This document shows positions 42,372 through 51,034 of a stretch of DNA of 64,000 nt, in pieces. Position numbers and translations under genes: made by a program. Position 1 is the first letter of the stretch. Every line of letters starts with the position of its first letter. Under the pieces are notes generated by a model that saw nothing but the letters and a program-made list of their open reading frames with translations, was not told where the DNA came from and ran no database searches. This DNA comes from Butyrivibrio sp. AE2015 (lineage in GTDB: Bacteria; Bacillota; Clostridia; Lachnospirales; Lachnospiraceae): contig NZ_ATVR01000001.1 of NCBI RefSeq assembly GCF_000420825.1, positions 1-64,000 of the forward strand, in the 5' to 3' direction.

Positions 42372-43071
42372 GGTCTATGAATTCCGGTTTAATTTCAAAA
42401 AAGACTCTTTTCCCTGTTGTCGGATGCTTAAAGCCAAATTTATAGCAGGCAAGACATACTGTCTTTATGCCTTTTTCCTCTGAATATTGCAGCGACTCTT
42501 TGGTCCCATATTTGGTATCACCAATGATCGGATAGCCAAGTCCTGCCATCTGAACCCTTATCTGATGGAATCTTCCGGTCAGGAGTTTTATTCTCATAAG
42601 AGATGTCTTTTCCTCTGAAGATACAACTTCATAATCGAGCTCGGCTTTTTTGACATCGCCACCTATGAGCCTTACTTTTTCCTCTTCAGATACAATAATT
42701 GCCAATCCACTATCTTCTCTTCTCCCAAGATAGTTTTCCACATGTCCTTCCTTTGGCTCCACATCCCCATAGCAAAGAGCGTAGTAGTACTTATCTGTAG
42801 TGTGCTTTTTAATCTGCTCTGCAAGACTTGATGTTGCTTTTTTATTTTTGCCCATTACAACCACACCCTCAACAGGCTGATCAAGTCTATATACAGTCCC
42901 CACATAAGCAGGGCCTTTTTTGCCTTCCTGTCTGCTTTTTCTTGTGAGGTAGTTTCTTACCTGGCTAACAAGGTCCATTTTCCCGGGCCCCGCTCCTTCT
43001 GTGGCAATCCCAGCAGGTTTATGGCATACAATTATATCTTCGTCTTCGTATATATACTCTATTTTTTTCAT
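42361..43071 (-). CDS. RluA-family pseudouridine synthase
   Basis: A 236-residue RNA pseudouridine synthase. The catalytic Asp lies in YRLDQPVEGVVV, where HRLD is usual. Further family motifs are VCHKPAGIATEG, KYYYALCYG and LLTGRFHQIRVQMA. There is no S4 domain, so it resembles the short RluA-type enzymes. The ATG at 43071 has no Shine-Dalgarno; a TATAAT at 43088-43093 would give a leader of only about 10 nt. RNA target unknown. Confidence 0.88.
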   Translation of the reverse strand: MKKIEYIYEDEDIIVCHKPAGIATEGAGPGKMDLVSQVRNYLTRKSRQEGKKGPAYVGTVYRLDQPVEGVVVMGKNKKATSSLAEQIKKHTTDKYYYALCYGDVEPKEGHVENYLGRREDSGLAIIVSEEEKVRLIGGDVKKAELDYEVVSSEEKTSLMRIKLLTGRFHQIRVQMAGLGYPIIGDTKYGTKESLQYSEEKGIKTVCLACYKFGFKHPTTGKRVFFEIKPEFIDHEN

Positions 43072-43091
43072 TTTTAACAATTTTTCTATTA

Positions 43092-43121
43092 TATGAAAAT
43101 AGCGGCAGTTTTACCTGCCGC
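43092..43121 (-). terminator. Terminator of the second two-component operon
   Basis: GCGGCAG and CTGCCGC pair perfectly, followed on the minus strand by TATTTTC. Confidence 0.8.
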
Positions 43122-43138
43122 CACAAAATCAATGGTTA

Positions 43139-43828
43139 TCAAACTTTAAATCTGTAACCGACGCCCCAAATTGTCTCAATATACTGAGGGTTTGAGGTAT
43201 CATATTCGATTTTCTCACGGATTTTTTTGATGTGAACAGTTACAGTCGCAATATCTCCGATTGAATCCATGTTCCAGATCTTACGGAAAAGTTCTTCCTT
43301 AGTAAACACGTGATTAGGGTTTTCTGCAAGGAAAGTAAGAAGATCAAACTCCTTGGTTGTAAAGCTCTTCTCTTCACCATCAACATATACTCTTCTGGCT
43401 GTCTTATCAATTCTAAGACCTCGGATCTCTACATAGTCATTGGACTCATGACCTGATCCAACAAGCCTTGAGTATCTTGCCATATGTGCCTTAACGCGGG
43501 CTACCAGCTCAGATGGGCTAAATGGCTTTGTAATATAGTCATCAGCACCAAGACCAAGACCTCGGATCTTATCGATATCATCTTTTTTAGCTGATACCAT
43601 AAGGATCGGCACATCTTTCTTTTCTCTGATATGTTTGCAAACCTCGAATCCGTCCATGCCCGGAAGCATCAGATCCAATATAATAAGATCAAAATCCTCC
43701 GCAAGGGCAGTCTGAAGACCTGCATCTCCTGTGTTCTCGATTGCTACCTCAAAATCACTAAGTTCCAGATAGTCTTTCTCAAGGTCGGCAATGGCCTCTT
43801 CATCCTCAACAATAAGAATTCTACTCAT
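43139..43828 (-). CDS. OmpR-family response regulator
   Basis: A 229-residue regulator: receiver with Asp52 (IILDLMLPG), acidic VEDEE at the start and Lys in YITKPFS; winged-helix domain with FTTKEFDLLTFLAENPN, TVHIKKIREKIE and IWGVGYRFKV. It lies 27 bp downstream of its histidine kinase gene, the reverse of the usual order. A terminator follows. Confidence 0.94.
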   Translation of the reverse strand: MSRILIVEDEEAIADLEKDYLELSDFEVAIENTGDAGLQTALAEDFDLIILDLMLPGMDGFEVCKHIREKKDVPILMVSAKKDDIDKIRGLGLGADDYITKPFSPSELVARVKAHMARYSRLVGSGHESNDYVEIRGLRIDKTARRVYVDGEEKSFTTKEFDLLTFLAENPNHVFTKEELFRKIWNMDSIGDIATVTVHIKKIREKIEYDTSNPQYIETIWGVGYRFKV

Positions 43829-43855
43829 ACACGCATCTCGCCTTTCTTTGGATTT

Positions 43856-45367
43856 TTATGTTTCGTTATCGACTGTAACTGCTTCCGAACCATTTGCAAA
43901 CTCTATGTACTTTCTAAGTACAAAGTGCATACAGGTTCCTTCTCCCTCATGACTGGTTGCCCATATGTAACCGCCATGATCTTCTATTATCTTTTTAACT
44001 ATAGATAAGCCGATTCCGCTTCCGCCCTGCTTGGAATTACGGGAAGCATCTGTTCTGTAGAACCTGTCAAAAATATTTGGAATATCTTTTTGTGCTATTC
44101 CTTTACCATTATCTTCAAGCTCTATCCTTATGGAATCAACCTCATCCAAAATCCTTATATCAATCTGCTCTTTTCCGTCACTTCTCTGCATGTACTTGAC
44201 GCTATTGCTGACAATGTTATTAACTACACGCTTGATCTGCTCAGGATCTGCAACTATCTGTGTATCAGGGCCTGTGAGATTTGAGTAATTTAGTTTGATC
44301 TGCTTACTCTCAAGATCAGCTCCAATCTCCTCAATACAGTCTCCAAAATACTCTGCCACATTAAGTTTAACAAAATTATAAGGAATTCTGTTGTTATCAA
44401 TACTTGAGTACAAGGTAAGTTCATTAATAAGGTTGTTCATATCGTTAGCCTTACTATTAATGATCCTTATGTACTTCATCTGCTTCTCAGGGTTGTCCGC
44501 AACGCCTTCCAAAAGGCCCTGTGAATATCCTTTGATAGCAGTAATAGGAGTCTTTAAATCGTGAGATATATTACTGATAAGCTCTTTGTTTTGCTTTTCT
44601 CTCTCAATCTTTTCATCAGCAGATTCTTTTAACCGAAGTCTCATGTCTTCGTAGTTGCGATACATGGCTCCAAGCTCCCCTTTTTCCATAACGTCGGTAG
44701 GAAGCATGTAATCAAAGTTTCCATCTTTGATGTGCTGCATCGCCACATTAAGTTCGCTGATTGGTTTAAAAATACTTCTTCCGATCCAGGTAGTTAAAAG
44801 AACACTCGTAACCAGCAGAATAAGAACTATCGCAATGGTCATATAAACTACAAGTGACGTAGTAAGGCCAGTTCTGATGCCGGATACGATATAAAGACTA
44901 CCCTCATCACCATCTGAGAAGTAGAAATCAAGCTGTCTTACAAGATGCTTCGAGGTGGTATAATAAATACCCTTAATATCCGTTCCAAATCCCGGAAGTT
45001 CATAAATAACTTCTTTTGCCTTGTTCTTATCTGCTACGTAGTAGACCGTAAAGCCTTTTTTTACAATTATAAATGAGTAGCTTGGCGCAACTTCTTCATC
45101 CAATTGCTGTAGATAGCTCTCATTCTCCAAAATGAATGGATCTGCCAGCATAGTAACCAGAATTTCTTTTACCAGCTGTTCTGTCATCTCGGAGAAAGTT
45201 CCTCCGGGGTCTGAGATCATTCCATAATCTACCACTTTGGAATACTGATCAATCTGCTGATCATATATCAGATACCTTCCAACAGCAAAATATGTCGCCA
45301 TTGCAAGTATTATCGGTATGATTACTATCGCCAGTGAGGTAATTAAGAGTTTTGTACGGAATCGCAT
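43856..45367 (-). CDS. Sensor histidine kinase with HAMP domain
   Basis: A 503-residue membrane kinase: first membrane segment at about 7-27, extracellular sensor domain of about 140 residues, second segment at about 170-195, HAMP linker, HisKA with NISHDLKTPITA (His near 269) and HATPase with NNIVSNSVKYM, DNGKGI and GGSGIGLSIVKKI. AGGAGG precedes the ATG, and an extended -10 TGGTATACT (45388-45396) gives a short leader. The signal is unknown. Confidence 0.94.
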   Translation of the reverse strand: MRFRTKLLITSLAIVIIPIILAMATYFAVGRYLIYDQQIDQYSKVVDYGMISDPGGTFSEMTEQLVKEILVTMLADPFILENESYLQQLDEEVAPSYSFIIVKKGFTVYYVADKNKAKEVIYELPGFGTDIKGIYYTTSKHLVRQLDFYFSDGDEGSLYIVSGIRTGLTTSLVVYMTIAIVLILLVTSVLLTTWIGRSIFKPISELNVAMQHIKDGNFDYMLPTDVMEKGELGAMYRNYEDMRLRLKESADEKIEREKQNKELISNISHDLKTPITAIKGYSQGLLEGVADNPEKQMKYIRIINSKANDMNNLINELTLYSSIDNNRIPYNFVKLNVAEYFGDCIEEIGADLESKQIKLNYSNLTGPDTQIVADPEQIKRVVNNIVSNSVKYMQRSDGKEQIDIRILDEVDSIRIELEDNGKGIAQKDIPNIFDRFYRTDASRNSKQGGSGIGLSIVKKIIEDHGGYIWATSHEGEGTCMHFVLRKYIEFANGSEAVTVDNET

Positions 45368-45403
45368 AATTCCTCCTATGCTCTTTTAGTATACCATATT
45401 TTG

Positions 45404-46342
45404 TTAATTGTTTGGATAGTTCTCTTTTAACCTTTTATACTCTTCATCAGTAATTTCCATAACTGTTCCATGTTTGAATCCATACGGAAAACTGAATACT
45501 TTGTCTGAACGTACGAATTTTCCTGTAGAAATGTCCTTTGCTACGAATGGAACATAACCCTGTTTTTCTTTTTCACATCCGTAAAAATCGAGCATCAGAC
45601 ACCAGCTTCCATCAGGAAGTTTATAACATGTAGGAGCTTCGTACTGACCATCCTCAAGTTTGTTCATCTCTTCATCAAAAAGAGGCATTCTCTCATATTC
45701 ACCTGTAAGAGAAGTTCCTCTCTCCAAAATGATGTGAGCAGGATTGAAATCACTCTTTGTAAATCTGTAGTAATAACCATTTTCATATACGATGTTGGAG
45801 TCGATTATTCCTGTATCTGACTTATGACAAAGCTCTTTTGGCTGAGTATAGGTCTTAAAATCTTTAGTCTTGGCATAATAAATAGCCATTTCGTTAGTAG
45901 AATCTGCAGGATATCTTGATGACCAGTGAACCATGTAGTCCTGATTTTCCTCATCATAGATGATATCTGGAGCCCATGCACATCCATAATTGTCATCAAC
46001 AATTTTTATAAGCTCCTGCTCTGACCAGTGAACAAGGTCGCCAGATTCCCATTTTGAGAGGTATTTACTGCCCTCTCTGTTTACTTTATTCCAATTGCTT
46101 TCATATTTTTCTTTGAAATTGTAAGCAAGAGAAAGATCTGTAGCCAGAATAACAAAGGTGTTGTCCTTTTTTCTGGTGATGGTAAAATCTCTTACTCCCT
46201 TCTCACCTAAAGTGCTCTCCAGAACAGGTTTCCCGTTATTTACCTGTTCCCAGTTAAAGCCATCTTTAGAAATACCGAAATAAACCTGTTCCCCATCCGG
46301 TGTAACTTTTTCTTTAAAGTGTGCAAATAAATATGCGCTCAT
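45404..46342 (-). CDS. Glycoside hydrolase family 43-like protein
   Basis: A 312-residue five-bladed-propeller-like hydrolase, probably an intracellular arabinofuranosidase or xylosidase since no signal peptide is present. Features include VRDFTITRKKDN, WAPDIIYDEENQDYMVHWSS with the expected acidic residue, and YEAPTCYKLPDGSWCLMLD, which may hold the catalytic Glu. I start at the ATG at 46342, 5 nt after GGGAGG; the longer frame to 46408 would begin within the pgi terminator. TATAAT at 46379-46384 is a likely -10. Together with the GH51 gene at 61844 it points to arabinoxylan use. Confidence 0.8.
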   Translation of the reverse strand: MSAYLFAHFKEKVTPDGEQVYFGISKDGFNWEQVNNGKPVLESTLGEKGVRDFTITRKKDNTFVILATDLSLAYNFKEKYESNWNKVNREGSKYLSKWESGDLVHWSEQELIKIVDDNYGCAWAPDIIYDEENQDYMVHWSSRYPADSTNEMAIYYAKTKDFKTYTQPKELCHKSDTGIIDSNIVYENGYYYRFTKSDFNPAHIILERGTSLTGEYERMPLFDEEMNKLEDGQYEAPTCYKLPDGSWCLMLDFYGCEKEKQGYVPFVAKDISTGKFVRSDKVFSFPYGFKHGTVMEITDEEYKRLKENYPNN

Positions 46343-46391
46343 GTAACCCTCCCAAGCCTGATCATAATGTATTTCATAATTATACAATAAT

Positions 46392-46421
46392 AAAGACTTC
46401 TCCTTCAACGGAGAAGCCTTT
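46392..46421 (-). terminator. Terminator of pgi
   Basis: AAAGACTTCTCC pairs with GGAGAAGCCTTT (one mismatch); the minus strand continues T-rich (ATTATTG). Confidence 0.75.
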
Positions 46422-46439
46422 ATAGTATATATTTCTTTA

Positions 46440-48020
46440 TCAGATATTTAAAAGTTTGCTGTACTCAGCAAGTGCGCCATCTGTCTCGTGTGCGAGAACT
46501 TTCTTGGCTAGAACCTTACCAAGCTGAACGCCTTCCTGGTCAAAGCTGTTGATATTCCATACAAAGCCCTGGAACATAACCTTATTTTCGAAGTGTGATA
46601 AAAGAGCTCCAAGTGACTTAGGGTTAAGCTCTTCACCGATGATGATGCTTGATGGACGGCCACCCTTGAAGTTCTTGTTAAGATTCTCATCTTTTTTACC
46701 ACATGCAAAAGCAACGATCTGAGCAGCGACGTTAGCGCAGAGTTTCTGCTGGCTTGTGCTGTCCTGAATGTTAACATCATTCTGAAGCTGGCTGTTCTTG
46801 AAGCCAATGAACTGAAGAGGAATGATATCAGTTCCCTGGTGAAGAAGCTGGTAGAATGAATGCTGTCCATTTGTACCAGGCTCGCCAAAGATGATAGGTC
46901 CTGTTACATAGTTTATAGGCTCGCCGAAACGGTTAACGCTCTTACCATTAGACTCCATGTCAAGCTGCTGAAGGTGTGCAGGGAAACGGCTAAGTCCCTG
47001 TGAGTATGGAAGTACAGCTGTGCTGCCATATCCAAGGATATTTCTCTCATAAACACCGATCATAGCATCGAGCATAGCAGGGTTTTCGAAGATGTTCTTG
47101 TTTGCTGCAAGCTTATCCTCTTCTGCAGCTCCATCAAGGAACTGAGCAAATACGTCAGGTCCGAATGCGAGAGAAAGAACTGCACCGCCTACGCCTGATG
47201 TTGAAGAATATCTTCCACCGATGTAATCATCCATGAAGAAAGCTTCAAGATAATTGTCACTCTTAGCAAGTGGTGATGTCTCTGAAGTTACGGCGATCAT
47301 GTGCTTTGAAGAATCAAGACCTGCCTTCTTAAGAGCATCGATAACAAATGACTCGTTTGTAAGTGTCTCAAGTGTTGTACCTGACTTAGACACAAGGATA
47401 AAGATTGAATGAGCAACATCAATTCCGTTAAGGACAGCTGATGCATCATCAGGATCTACGTTGCTGATGAACTTAGCTTCCATCTTGAAGTTGCCTGTTC
47501 TGCGAGCCCAGTTCTCAAGAGCAAGATACATAGCTCTTGGGCCAAGGTCTGAACCGCCGATACCAATCTGTACTACTGTTGTAAACTTCTCGCCCTTAGC
47601 GTTTGCAATCTCACCTGAGTGAACTTTGTTTGCAAACTCTGCGATTCTCTTCTGTTCATTTAAATAGAAATCGCGCTTGTTAACTCCGTCAGCCATAACG
47701 TTCTCACCAAGCTGACCTCTTGTTAACTGGTGAAGGACCATTCTCTTTTCACCTGTATTTATTACTTCTCCGTTGTAGAGTGCTTCAAATTTCTCTGAGA
47801 GCTCAGCTTCTTTTGCAAGAGCTTCAAGAGCCTTTAATACATCATCATCAACTTCTTTTGCAGCATAGTTGTATGAAAGACCGGCAGCCATCTTTACAGA
47901 ATAGTTCTTTACTCTGTTTGCTCCGCTTTCACCAGACATAGCTGATACAAGATCTACATGTTTTACAGTTTTTAAATCTTCAAAAGATTTAAGTGTGTCA
48001 AGATTTTTCCAATTGGCCAT
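46440..48020 (-). CDS. pgi: Glucose-6-phosphate isomerase
   Basis: A glycolytic isomerase (526 residues) interconverting glucose-6-phosphate and fructose-6-phosphate. Motifs: QIGIGGSDLGPRAM, LVSKSGTTLETLTN for phosphate binding, FMDDYIGGRYSSTSGVGG, LQQLDMESNGKSV with the catalytic Glu, and a late QGTDIIPLQFIG. It is longer than the clostridial form of about 450 residues. AGGAGG precedes the ATG. The promoter is at 48074-48102. Confidence 0.96.
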   Translation of the reverse strand: MANWKNLDTLKSFEDLKTVKHVDLVSAMSGESGANRVKNYSVKMAAGLSYNYAAKEVDDDVLKALEALAKEAELSEKFEALYNGEVINTGEKRMVLHQLTRGQLGENVMADGVNKRDFYLNEQKRIAEFANKVHSGEIANAKGEKFTTVVQIGIGGSDLGPRAMYLALENWARRTGNFKMEAKFISNVDPDDASAVLNGIDVAHSIFILVSKSGTTLETLTNESFVIDALKKAGLDSSKHMIAVTSETSPLAKSDNYLEAFFMDDYIGGRYSSTSGVGGAVLSLAFGPDVFAQFLDGAAEEDKLAANKNIFENPAMLDAMIGVYERNILGYGSTAVLPYSQGLSRFPAHLQQLDMESNGKSVNRFGEPINYVTGPIIFGEPGTNGQHSFYQLLHQGTDIIPLQFIGFKNSQLQNDVNIQDSTSQQKLCANVAAQIVAFACGKKDENLNKNFKGGRPSSIIIGEELNPKSLGALLSHFENKVMFQGFVWNINSFDQEGVQLGKVLAKKVLAHETDGALAEYSKLLNI

Positions 48021-48073
48021 TATAAAATCCTCCTATAGTGATGCTCGGAAAACGTATTCCGCCATCAGCTAAA

Positions 48074-48102
48074 AGTGTATCAAAGAACTTTTTGCATATC
48101 AA
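48074..48102 (-). promoter_or_regulatory. Promoter of pgi
   Basis: Minus-strand TTGATA (48097-48102), 17 bp, TACACT (48074-48079). Confidence 0.72.
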
Positions 48103-48141
48103 GCGCATAACTATAAAAAATAGGTTAAATCATTATATAAA

Positions 48142-48176
48142 AAAGACTTCCCTGATCATCTCAGAGAAGTCTTTGA
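48142..48176 (-). terminator. Terminator of the luxS-mtnN operon
   Basis: AAAGACTTC/GAAGTCTTT with an inner TCTGA/TCAGG helix and a following T6 run. Its core closely resembles the terminator at 50997-51034. Confidence 0.85.
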
Positions 48177-48182
48177 CTTTTT

Positions 48183-48878
48183 TCAAAGATTCTTTATAAG
48201 TTCCATTGTGAGGGCAGCGCAATCCTTTGCTGCTTTTGCTTCGAATGTAGGATAGTCTACATCTGCAGTTCCATCGGCCTTATCAGAAATTGCTCTGATG
48301 ATAAGGTATGGAATATTGTTAAGATAGCAGGCCTGAGCTATAGCTGCACCTTCCATCTCTGCGCACATGCCGCCAACATCAGCGATTATTCTTTCTTTTG
48401 TTTCTTTTCCACTGATGAATTGATCGCCGCTGGCAACTCTGCCTTCAAAAACTCCGATATCAGGAGCAACCTTCTTTATAGCTGCTTTTGCTTTTTCTCT
48501 CATGTCAGCATCAGCTACAAATGACTCTACTCCAAGCTGAGGAACTACGCCCATCTTATAGCCAAATACCCTTACGTCCATATCGTGGTAGATAGCATCT
48601 GTGGAAAGAACTACGTCACCAATGTTTATATCGTTGTTAAGTGAACCTGCTATTCCTGTGTTGATGATTCTTTCAACTCCAAAGATATCTGCAAGGATCT
48701 GGGCGCAGATTCCGGCATTTACTTTACCGATGCCGCTTCTTACTACAACAACCTCAGTATTTTCAATTGTTCCTTCATAAAATTCCATGGAAGCTTTTTT
48801 TACCACGTTTTTAACGTTCATGGCGCCTTTGAGTGTCTCAACTTCGACTTCCATAGCTCCAATTATTCCTATTTTCAT
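48183..48878 (-). CDS. mtnN: 5'-methylthioadenosine/S-adenosylhomocysteine nucleosidase
   Basis: MtnN/Pfs (231 residues) cleaves S-adenosylhomocysteine and methylthioadenosine, removing product inhibitors and supplying S-ribosylhomocysteine to LuxS. Typical features are GIIGAMEVEVETLK, VVVRSGIGKVNAG, NTGIAGSLN, the catalytic Glu in CAEMEGAAIAQAC and the Asp in ISDKADG. I start at the ATG at 48878 (GGAGAG upstream). It lies directly downstream of luxS, forming the two-enzyme route of the activated methyl cycle. Confidence 0.95.
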   Translation of the reverse strand: MKIGIIGAMEVEVETLKGAMNVKNVVKKASMEFYEGTIENTEVVVVRSGIGKVNAGICAQILADIFGVERIINTGIAGSLNNDINIGDVVLSTDAIYHDMDVRVFGYKMGVVPQLGVESFVADADMREKAKAAIKKVAPDIGVFEGRVASGDQFISGKETKERIIADVGGMCAEMEGAAIAQACYLNNIPYLIIRAISDKADGTADVDYPTFEAKAAKDCAALTMELIKNL

Positions 48879-48901
48879 TAGACTCTCTCCAATCAATTAC
48901 A

Positions 48902-49381
48902 TTATTCAGGGTATACAAGGTGCTTTTCATCAATACCGTAAAGAGTGTTATCAAGATATTTTTTGGCAAGATATTTGGCCATTCCAAGGTTCATATCAAG
49001 ATAATTCCCACAATCTCTTGGGCTTGCTCCCGGGACTTCACCTTCAAAATCTCTTATAAACTCATACATTCTGGTGATAAGAGAAACTATATCCTTTGAG
49101 CTGAGATCTCCGGCAAGTACCACATAGAATCCAGTTCTGCATCCCATAGGTCCAAAATATATAGTTTTGTCTTTATATTCCGGATCATTTCTTAAGAACG
49201 TTGCTCCAAGATGCTCCATAGTATGCACTTCTGCAGTGTTCATTACAGGCTCTTTGTTTGGGGCAGTCATTCTAAGGTCAAATGTGGTGATTGTCTCCTG
49301 TCCTACTTTATCTTTTCTTGAAACATAGATTCCCGGTTCAAGATCCAGGTGATTAACTGTAAAACTTGCTATTTTTTCCAT
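48902..49381 (-). CDS. luxS: S-ribosylhomocysteine lyase
   Basis: LuxS (159 residues) splits S-ribosylhomocysteine into homocysteine and DPD, the AI-2 precursor. The metal site is intact: HTMEH (His53, Glu56, His57) and a later Cys in RDCGNYLD; the catalytic Cys lies in GPMGCRTGF. I start at the ATG at 49381, with AAAGGA upstream. It begins just inside the gap after the RpiR-type gene, 4 bp away, so the three genes are likely one transcript. Confidence 0.96.
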   Translation of the reverse strand: MEKIASFTVNHLDLEPGIYVSRKDKVGQETITTFDLRMTAPNKEPVMNTAEVHTMEHLGATFLRNDPEYKDKTIYFGPMGCRTGFYVVLAGDLSSKDIVSLITRMYEFIRDFEGEVPGASPRDCGNYLDMNLGMAKYLAKKYLDNTLYGIDEKHLVYPE

Positions 49382-49385
49382 TTTT

Positions 49386-50252
49386 TCAATCCTTTGGCAC
49401 ATCATTGAATACCTCATAAGAATCTCTGAGATACTCTCTAATATTATCATAATCTCTATTGGCAATGGCAGTATAAAGTGTATCAACCAGGAAAAGTTGT
49501 GCAAAACGTGAGCTTGTGATACCACTCTTTTTGTCAATTTCAGGAGAAGTTGCAAAAAGGACATGGTCACAGCCGGTTGTTAAGGTATTATTTCCAAGCT
49601 TTGTGATTGCGATCGTTGTAGCACCTTTGTTCTTGGCAATACCATAAAGCTGCATGATTTCTTTATTCTTGGCATTGTCGCTAAAGAAAAGACATACGTC
49701 TTCAGGTCCCGCCTGAGACACCGTCATCATGCTCATGTGGAAGTCCTGATTAAAAACAACATTATAATGGATTCTGAGAAGTTTGCAATAAAGGTCATAT
49801 GCTGCGACGCTTGCTGTTCCTATTCCAAAGAGCTGTATCTGTTTCGCCCCAACAATCTTGGTTACCACATCATTAAAGGTTCCCACATCGAAAAGTCTAT
49901 AGGTTGTCTGAACAGCCTGTACACTTGTTGCACAGATATTATCAGCAATTGACTGCAGTGATGTGTATTCATTTACATCCTTAAATGCAATCTTTGGTCC
50001 TTTGTCTGCCTGTTTTAATGATGTATTAGCCTCAGCATAATAAGCGTTTTTCAGGTCCTTAAGACCATCATATCCTATTGCCTGGGCAAAGCGGGTCCAT
50101 GACGCCTGTGTTGTGCCTGATTTTTGAGCAAGCTCTTTTATAGGGAAAAGAAACAGATCGTCCTTATTCTGCAAAACATAATCAGCAACCAGTTTTTCTG
50201 AAGCAGGGAGAGAGTTATAGCAACTTTTAATTCTTTCACTTACAACATTCAT
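49386..50252 (-). CDS. MurR/RpiR-family transcriptional regulator
   Basis: A 288-residue regulator with an N-terminal helix-turn-helix (KELAQKSGTTQASWTRFAQAIGY) and a C-terminal SIS sugar-phosphate-binding domain (IQLFGIGTASVAAYDLYCKL, KNKGATTIAITKL). I start at the ATG at 50252, with GGAGG 9 nt upstream. It heads an operon with luxS and mtnN, an unusual pairing for a sugar-phosphate sensor. Upstream lie a perfect TGAAAT/ATTTCA dyad and three AAATGGTTT repeats, which suggest autoregulation. Confidence 0.88.
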   Translation of the reverse strand: MNVVSERIKSCYNSLPASEKLVADYVLQNKDDLFLFPIKELAQKSGTTQASWTRFAQAIGYDGLKDLKNAYYAEANTSLKQADKGPKIAFKDVNEYTSLQSIADNICATSVQAVQTTYRLFDVGTFNDVVTKIVGAKQIQLFGIGTASVAAYDLYCKLLRIHYNVVFNQDFHMSMMTVSQAGPEDVCLFFSDNAKNKEIMQLYGIAKNKGATTIAITKLGNNTLTTGCDHVLFATSPEIDKKSGITSSRFAQLFLVDTLYTAIANRDYDNIREYLRDSYEVFNDVPKD

Positions 50253-50266
50253 AAAAATTGGCCTCC

Positions 50267-50353
50267 AAACCATTTCAATACTATATTTCTAATTGTAAAC
50301 CATTTTGAAATAAAATTTCATAAGTAATTATAAAATATTTGTGAAAACCATTT
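50267..50353. promoter_or_regulatory. Operator candidates upstream of the RpiR-type gene
   Basis: A perfect dyad TGAAAT-AAA-ATTTCA (50306-50320) adjoins one of three direct repeats AAACCATTT (50267, 50297, 50345, plus-strand reading). MurR/RpiR proteins commonly bind TGAAA/TTTCA dyads. The region is shared with the divergent rubrerythrin gene. Confidence 0.55.
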
Positions 50354-50443
50354 AATTTTCTGACTATTATGATATGCTCGATGTAGGCAATTTAATTGTG
50401 GGTAGCTAGTTTTTTTGTTTCACACGAAAGGAGATTTTAGTTT

Positions 50444-50983
50444 ATGAAATGGGTATGTCAGGTTTGTGGATACATTCATGAAGGTGATCAGCCACCAGAG
50501 AAGTGTCCTGTATGTAATGCTCCGGCTTCCAAGTTCCAGAAACAGGAAGGTGAGAAGGTTTGGGCATGTGAGCATGTTGTTGGTGTAGCTAGTGAAGCTC
50601 CGGAAGAGATCAAGAATGGTCTCCGTGAGATGTTCAACGGTGAGTGCTCAGAAGTTGGTATGTATCTTGCTATGTCAAGAGTTGCCATCAGAGAGGGCTA
50701 CCCTGAAATCGGTGCTTTCTATGAGAAGGCTGCCTGGGAAGAGGCTGAACACGCTGCTAAGTTTGCAGAAATGCTTGGTGAAGTATTAACTGATTCTACA
50801 AAGAAGAATCTTGAACTTCGTGCAGAAGCAGAATATGGCGCTACTCAGGGCCGTGCAGATCTTGCTAAGAAGGCAAAAGAGCTCAATCTTGATGCAATCC
50901 ATGATGCAGTTCATGAGATTGGCCGCGATGAAGCTAGACATGGAAAAGGCTTCCAGGGACTTCTTGATAGATATTTCAAATAA
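50444..50983 (+). CDS. Reverse rubrerythrin (NADH peroxidase-type)
   Basis: A 179-residue iron protein with the rubredoxin-like FeCys4 site at the N terminus (Cys5, Cys8, Cys21, Cys24) and the ferritin-like diiron domain after it (ECSEVGMYLAMSRVA, AAWEEAEHAAKFAE, EIGRDEARHGKGF). The domain order is opposite to that of classical rubrerythrin. It reduces H2O2 and O2 in anaerobes. AAAGGAG stands 10 nt before the ATG. It is divergent from the RpiR-type gene and ends at a strong terminator. Confidence 0.93.
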   Translation: MKWVCQVCGYIHEGDQPPEKCPVCNAPASKFQKQEGEKVWACEHVVGVASEAPEEIKNGLREMFNGECSEVGMYLAMSRVAIREGYPEIGAFYEKAAWEEAEHAAKFAEMLGEVLTDSTKKNLELRAEAEYGATQGRADLAKKAKELNLDAIHDAVHEIGRDEARHGKGFQGLLDRYFK

Positions 50984-50996
50984 TTGAATAGTATGC

Positions 50997-51034
50997 AAAA
51001 GGCTTCTCTGAGGTGATCAGCGAAGCCTTTTTAT
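50997..51034 (+). terminator. Terminator of the rubrerythrin gene
   Basis: AAAGGCTTC pairs with GAAGCCTTT, with a T5 run. It overlaps the stop codon of the convergent CapA-like gene. Confidence 0.88.
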
